From an uncultured Collinsella sp. (GTDB taxonomy: Bacteria > Actinomycetota > Coriobacteriia > Coriobacteriales > Coriobacteriaceae): a DNA stretch of 6,003 nt. Below, piece by piece: positions 1 through 6,003 of the stretch (position 1 is its first letter; each line of letters opens with the position of its first letter). Below the pieces are notes generated by a model. It had not been told where the DNA came from. It did not search any database and saw only the letters and a list, made by a program, of their open reading frames with translations. The stretch is from positions 1-6,003 of the forward strand of contig CABVCJ010000094.1 in assembly GCA_902496845.1 (NCBI GenBank). Reading direction: 5' to 3'. The translations under genes and the position numbers were made by a program.

Positions 1-78
1 CGGCTCGTGCGGAACTCGCGACAAACTTAAACAGTGGGCGGCCCGGCCCGGGAATCCGACGTGCTCGTCGGGGCAACG
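1..78. repeat. Left copy of 78-bp intergenic direct repeat
   Basis: This stretch matches 2177-2254 without gaps at 70 of 78 positions. The first 30 bases are identical; the differences cluster at 31-40, with single changes near 47 and at 61 and 63. In the right copy the same sequence is the downstream half of a large hairpin, so this copy is probably the downstream half of a second hairpin whose other half lies beyond the window edge. It ends six bases before the 26-bp inverted repeat that bounds the sigma/anti-sigma cassette. It contains a small stem (CCGAC...GTCGG) at about 56-71. No protein-coding signal is seen. The repeat is directly visible; calling it a member of a genomic repeat family is inference. 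Confidence 0.85.
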
Positions 79-84
79 CCACCT

Positions 85-110
85 GCCAAAAAGGGACAGG
101 TTTATTTTGG
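85..110 (+). repeat. Left arm of 26-bp inverted repeat flanking the sigma/anti-sigma cassette
   Basis: The sequence GCCAAAAAGGGACAGGTTTA continues to TTTTGG and is the reverse complement of 2039-2064 at 25 of 26 positions. The two arms lie about 1.93 kb apart and enclose the whole two-gene cassette with its promoter and terminator. They resemble terminal inverted repeats of a mobile unit, or paired copies of a short interspersed repeat of the kind associated with IS200-like (Y1/RAYT) transposases. No transposase gene lies between them, so any mobility would need a protein supplied from elsewhere. Confidence 0.8.
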
Positions 111-182
111 CCGGTTTTATCTGGGGAAACGTCGCACTCCGGCGGTGATTTGCTCTCATCTGTCATAGGGAAATCGGCGGCG

Positions 183-315
183 TTTTCGGAAGTATGCGGC
201 AAATTTTGGACCTACCGAGCACACAGGGGTTTTGCGATAACAAACCAGCAGGTAGGACGCTTGAGCATATGCGGCGTGGTCGGCCCATCAAGATTTTGCC
301 GCATACTTCCGAAAA
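183..315. repeat. Perfect 21-bp inverted repeat pair with 91-bp spacer
   Basis: Bases 183-203 (core TTTTCGGAAGTATGCGGCAA) are the exact reverse complement of 295-315. The spacer holds a second, shorter complementary pair, CCTACC at 211-216 and GGTAGG at 251-256. The element lies downstream of the anti-sigma terminator on the minus strand. The spacer is long for a simple terminator, so this looks more like two head-to-head copies of a short interspersed repeat. Both strands are open for short stretches here, but these readings have no ribosome binding site and run through the repeats, so I do not call a gene. The rest of the intergenic stretch 111-353 shows nothing else that I can identify. 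Confidence 0.75.
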
Positions 316-353
316 TCGGACGAATGTCGCTCGCTTTAACCGCCCATTTACCG

Positions 354-387
354 CAAAATAGGCCGCTTCCCCTAGTAGGAAGCGGCC
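354..387 (-). terminator. Intrinsic terminator of the sigma/anti-sigma operon
   Basis: A perfect 10-bp stem is formed by GGCCGCTTCC (361-370) and GGAAGCGGCC (378-387) with a 7-base loop. Read on the minus strand, the stem is followed by TATTTTG, a short and interrupted U-rich tract. It starts seven bases past the stop codon of the anti-sigma gene, where an operon terminator is expected. The stem resembles the one behind rpoC (CGCTTCC arm against GGGGAGCG). The imperfect U-tract is the main weakness of the call. Confidence 0.75.
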
Positions 388-394
388 CCAAATC

Positions 395-1471
395 TTACGA
401 ATAGACGATGGTAAAGGGTTCCGACGTTTCGGCGCCCCCTGTTGAAGTGCAGCGTGTGCCCTCAAGCGTTACTGAGACCACTTGGTCGACATCGATCAAC
501 TTCGTTGGCACCCAGATGTTCTCTCCGCTATTGCGCGCATAAGAAAAATATAAGTTGAACACCCCTGCGTCGTCATCTTCGATAATCTGCTCCGATCCAT
601 CCTTGTAGCTGACGGTCAGCTTATTATCAACTGCTTCATAGCCCAAATCATCGATGTGCGTCTGGATGGAAAACGGGCTAATCTCAAGAGGCGAGTCACC
701 GGAGCGGAGTTCCTTTGTATCGACGTACGCTCCAACGCTAAACTCGGGCGTCGATGCCTCGAACGGCTTCGCATCCTCGCCTTCGCCCTCGGTCCACGAG
801 ATATTCCAGGTGACCGCATGTTGAAAACCTCGCTCGCGATCCATAGAAGCAAAGTACATCGTGCCATTAATGACAGTATCGCTTGATGTGTCCTTATCAA
901 TGGTGCAGCGTGTGTCAGCCCATTCCTCGCCAAAGTTCATGGCGGGCGTGCCGATGCCTTGTTCTTCTTCACCATAGAGAACAAGTTCGCCAGTCTCTGC
1001 TGCTGGCTTGTAGTAGTTAACTCCATTTGGATTGGACAACGTAAACGTCACGGCACCGCAACCGTTTTTATCGATAGCCATATCATGAATGTCGAGTGTA
1101 TAGCCGTTGCCCTCGACGGACAGATTGACCTTCTGTACTGAACCCTCCAAGCTTTGGGGTGCGATTCCATCACCAAACTCTCTGGTGTAGGTATATTTAG
1201 TCCCCGACGAGCCACCTTGAGTCCAGGTAATGGAATCCCCGTTGCCATGGTTTCCCCAGGCAGAGGCAAAATAACTGGAATTGACGACGGCGTAGGCGAC
1301 CCCTCCGGTCGCCAACACTCCGGCAAGACATCCGATTACGGCAACATACAGAGGCTTCGCGTGGCCCTTTCGATGAAGCGGCTCACCCGCAGCGGTATTA
1401 AGGACGCGATCTGCAAGATTGCTATCGGCTTGGACGGACTCGAAGGCCTGCTTGATTTGATTGGATTTCAC
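395..1471 (-). CDS. Predicted single-pass membrane anti-sigma factor (DUF4179-like)
   Basis: The product is 358 residues and probably sequesters the ECF sigma factor encoded just upstream. Residues 1-40 are a short, polar, presumably cytoplasmic segment. Residues about 41-63 form one hydrophobic membrane span (LYVAVIGCLAGVLATGGVAY and onward). Residues 64-358 are a large extracytoplasmic part rich in beta-type sequence, and the pattern PLEISPFSIQ with LIDVDQVVSVTLEGT near the C-terminus recalls the DUF4179/DUF5643 ectodomains of membrane anti-sigma proteins. No zinc-type HxxxCxxC anti-sigma motif is present. Three ectodomain cysteines (138, 189, 341) could allow a disulfide. The start is GTG at 1471, preceded by AGAGGAGGG with GGAGG six bases away; the gene overlaps the sigma gene by 50 bases, which suggests translational coupling. 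Family assignment is from pattern recognition and context; the external signal is unknown. Confidence 0.75.
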   Translation of the reverse strand: MKSNQIKQAFESVQADSNLADRVLNTAAGEPLHRKGHAKPLYVAVIGCLAGVLATGGVAYAVVNSSYFASAWGNHGNGDSITWTQGGSSGTKYTYTREFGDGIAPQSLEGSVQKVNLSVEGNGYTLDIHDMAIDKNGCGAVTFTLSNPNGVNYYKPAAETGELVLYGEEEQGIGTPAMNFGEEWADTRCTIDKDTSSDTVINGTMYFASMDRERGFQHAVTWNISWTEGEGEDAKPFEASTPEFSVGAYVDTKELRSGDSPLEISPFSIQTHIDDLGYEAVDNKLTVSYKDGSEQIIEDDDAGVFNLYFSYARNSGENIWVPTKLIDVDQVVSVTLEGTRCTSTGGAETSEPFTIVYS

Positions 1472-1940
1472 GGTCGCCCTCCTCTAGGATGAATTTGAGC
1501 TTCGATCGACCACGAGCTAAACGCGTTCGAACGGTCGCGGCTGGCACATGCAGTAACTCGGCAATCTCTGAGGTCGAAAAGCCCAGATAGTAATAGAGCA
1601 CGATGGGAACACGGAATCGCTCCGGAAGTCGCATAACGTCTGACAGGACCGCCTTGGTCTCATCCTGCGCCACCGAAAGCGAATCGGCCAGGTTCTCAAT
1701 ATCCTCCACACGCCTCCATGGCTTTCGAAAGAGCGATTTACATTCATTGATCGTGACCCGGATAAGCCAGCGGCGAAGATGCTCCCAACTCTCAAAATGT
1801 CCATCGCTTTTAAGCAGCTTAAGAAAGACATCCTGGGCAACATCGTCGGCGTCGGCACAATCGCGCAGGTACGTCAATGCGATCCGAAACACGACATCCC
1901 GGTGATCTTCGACCGCCTGTCTAAATGCCTGTTCTTCCAT
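1422..1940 (-). CDS. ECF-family RNA polymerase sigma factor (sigma-70 family)
   Basis: The product is 172 residues, the usual ECF size. Region 2 spans about residues 9-75, with the core-binding and -10 recognition pattern DADDVAQDVFLKLL followed by WLIRVTINECKSLFRK. Region 4 spans about 104-154, with LPERFRVPIVLYYYLGFSTS and the helix-turn-helix SEIAELLHVPAATVRTRLARGRSKL, which reads the -35 element. Region 3 is absent, as is typical. ATG at 1940 is chosen because GGAGGTGA (1943-1950) lies just before it with GGAGG five bases away. An in-frame GTG at 1946 would lie inside that ribosome binding site. The last 16 codons, beyond region 4, overlap the anti-sigma gene. The product should bind core polymerase and direct it to the promoter at 1987-2017 and to unlinked targets. 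The ECF subgroup cannot be assigned by eye. Confidence 0.95.
   Translation of the reverse strand: MEEQAFRQAVEDHRDVVFRIALTYLRDCADADDVAQDVFLKLLKSDGHFESWEHLRRWLIRVTINECKSLFRKPWRRVEDIENLADSLSVAQDETKAVLSDVMRLPERFRVPIVLYYYLGFSTSEIAELLHVPAATVRTRLARGRSKLKFILEEGDREIQSNQAGLRVRPSR
1478..1482 (-). promoter_or_regulatory. Ribosome binding site that fixes the GTG start of the anti-sigma gene
   Basis: On the minus strand AGAGGAGGG (1477-1485) contains GGAGG at 1478-1482, six bases before GTG at 1471. It lies inside the sigma coding sequence, so ribosomes translating the sigma gene pass over it. This supports the GTG start and coupled expression of the two proteins. Confidence 0.7.
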
Positions 1941-1942
1941 AA

Positions 1943-1950
1943 TCACCTCC
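1943..1950 (-). promoter_or_regulatory. Strong ribosome binding site of the sigma factor gene
   Basis: The minus strand reads GGAGGTGA, a near-perfect complement to the 3' end of 16S rRNA, with five bases between GGAGG and ATG at 1940. The site covers the alternative GTG at 1946 and therefore decides the start. Confidence 0.85.
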
Positions 1951-1972
1951 CGGTGACGTTAATGATTCTTGA

Positions 1973-1983
1973 TGAGGCCCTCA
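1973..1983. promoter_or_regulatory. Short palindrome at the expected transcription start
   Basis: TGAGGCCCTCA is an 11-base palindrome with one central base. It starts four bases downstream of the -10 box of the ECF-type promoter and covers the expected start point. It could be an operator or a small 5' leader hairpin, but palindromes this short also arise by chance. Confidence 0.25.
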
Positions 1984-1986
1984 CCA

Positions 1987-2017
1987 TAGATACGCTTTGA
2001 CCGAACGGAATGTTTCA
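1987..2017 (-). promoter_or_regulatory. ECF-type promoter of the sigma/anti-sigma operon
   Basis: The minus strand carries TGAAAC (2012-2017), then 17 bases, then CGTATCTA (1987-1994). This fits the ECF consensus of an AAC-containing -35 box and a CGT-type -10 box, as in the TGAAAC/CGTA promoters known for Bacillus SigW. The expected transcription start is near 1980, giving a leader of about 40 bases before the sigma ATG. Its position directly before an ECF sigma gene suggests positive autoregulation. No convincing housekeeping promoter was seen in this gap. Confidence 0.7.
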
Positions 2018-2038
2018 AATTCAAGCATGAATAACCTA

Positions 2039-2064
2039 CCAAAATAAACCTGTCCCTTATTGGC
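2039..2064 (-). repeat. Right arm of 26-bp inverted repeat flanking the cassette
   Basis: This arm is the reverse complement of 85-110 with a single mismatch. It lies 22 bases upstream of the -35 box of the sigma promoter, so the paired arms enclose a complete transcription unit from promoter to terminator. Confidence 0.8.
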
Positions 2065-2093
2065 ATAAAGGAATCCCCTCCTGTGCGTGAGGG

Positions 2094-2234
2094 CGGATTC
2101 CCGGTCCGGGCGGCGCAGGGGTTAAGTTTGCTGCTCTACAGTCCTGGCTCGCACGGAGGCCACATTAAGTGGCCTCCGGCTCGTGCGGAACTCGCGACAA
2201 ACTTAACCCCTGCGCCGCCCGGACCGGGAATCCG
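2094..2234. repeat. Large intergenic hairpin with perfect 37-bp arms and nested palindrome
   Basis: Bases 2094-2130 are the exact reverse complement of 2198-2234. The 67-base interior holds another inverted repeat, GGAGGCCAC (2155-2163), ATTAA, GTGGCCTCC (2169-2177). This inner stem can be extended by GCACG/CGTGC with a four-base bulge. The result is a cruciform-capable structure of 141 bp. A weaker pairing, GGAATCCCCTC with GAGGGCGGATTCC, flanks the left arm at 2070-2101. The element sits between the rpoC terminator and the sigma promoter. It has no U-tract of its own and no credible reading frame. It looks like a non-coding interspersed repeat (REP/BIME- or MITE-like), which is inference. 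Confidence 0.9.
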
Positions 2235-2254
2235 ACATACTCGTCGGGGCAACG
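2177..2254. repeat. Right copy of 78-bp intergenic direct repeat
   Basis: This copy matches 1-78 at 70 of 78 positions in the same orientation. It includes the whole right arm of the large hairpin plus 20 bases beyond it, among them a small CCGAC...GTCGG stem (2232-2247), and ends ten bases before the A-tract of the rpoC terminator. With the left copy it brackets about 2.1 kb containing the entire sigma/anti-sigma cassette. Confidence 0.85.
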
Positions 2255-2263
2255 TTCCTCATC

Positions 2264-2298
2264 AAAAAAAGGCCCGCTCCCCTGTTGGGAAGCGAGCC
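2264..2298 (-). terminator. Strong intrinsic terminator downstream of rpoC
   Basis: Read on the minus strand, GGCTCGCTTCCC pairs with GGGGAGCGGGCC (2287-2298 with 2271-2282) around a 4-base loop. The stem has 12 pairs including two G-U wobbles and is followed directly by seven U residues (A-tract at 2264-2270). It starts about 30 bases past the rpoC stop codon and should separate rpoC transcription from the sigma cassette downstream. Confidence 0.92.
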
Positions 2299-2327
2299 TT
2301 TATAAGGGCGGTTAACGTACTAGGAAA

Positions 2328-6003
<3,676 letters not shown>

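Noticed and set aside
150..465. Short open frames on both strands in the downstream intergenic region
   Set aside because: They run through the 21-bp inverted repeats and the terminator or into the anti-sigma gene, and have no ribosome binding site or recognisable protein pattern.
1422..1946. GTG at 1946 as start of the sigma gene
   Set aside because: It lies inside the GGAGGTGA ribosome binding site. ATG at 1940 has ideal spacing and leaves the ECF domain intact.
2094..2234. The large hairpin as an intrinsic terminator
   Set aside because: Neither side is followed by a U-tract, and rpoC already has a compact terminator with a seven-U tract at 2264-2298.
1..2254. CRISPR array or complete insertion sequence
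   Set aside because: The repeats are too few, too long and too far apart for a CRISPR array, and no transposase, integrase or Cas-like protein is encoded between them.

Overview
The window looks like a moderately high-GC Gram-positive chromosome, most likely a member of the Coriobacteriia close to Collinsella. This assignment is inferred from the protein sequences and base composition; no search was run. All three supported genes lie on the minus strand, so transcription runs from right to left. The right 60% (2328 to the window edge) is rpoC, the beta' subunit of RNA polymerase. It is cut by the window edge at its 5' end and complete at its 3' end, where a strong intrinsic terminator follows.

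Downstream of rpoC (395-1940) is a two-gene cassette with visibly lower GC: an ECF sigma factor and an overlapping single-pass membrane protein with a large extracytoplasmic part, very probably its anti-sigma factor. An ECF-type promoter (TGAAAC, 17 bases, CGTATC) lies upstream of the sigma gene, so the cassette probably autoregulates. A second intrinsic terminator closes it. The expected logic is a signal-responsive switch: the membrane protein holds the sigma factor, an external cue releases it, and it then transcribes its own operon and other targets.

The cassette sits inside nested repeats. A 26-bp inverted repeat (25/26 identical) flanks it at 85-110 and 2039-2064. Outside this is a 78-bp direct repeat (70/78 identical) at 1-78 and 2177-2254. 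The right copy is half of a large hairpin with perfect 37-bp arms and a further palindrome in its loop. A separate perfect 21-bp inverted repeat (183-203 / 295-315) lies downstream of the cassette. The arrangement suggests a module bounded by intergenic repeat elements. No transposase is visible.

The most interesting protein feature is in RpoC. Beyond the normal end of beta' it carries an extension of about 225 residues with a helix-hairpin-helix domain that closely resembles the C-terminal DNA-binding domain of the alpha subunit. By eye alignment, the alpha residues R265, N268, G296, K298 and E302 are kept. An acidic tail follows. The beta' bridge helix and the segment after the trigger loop also have unusual substitutions.
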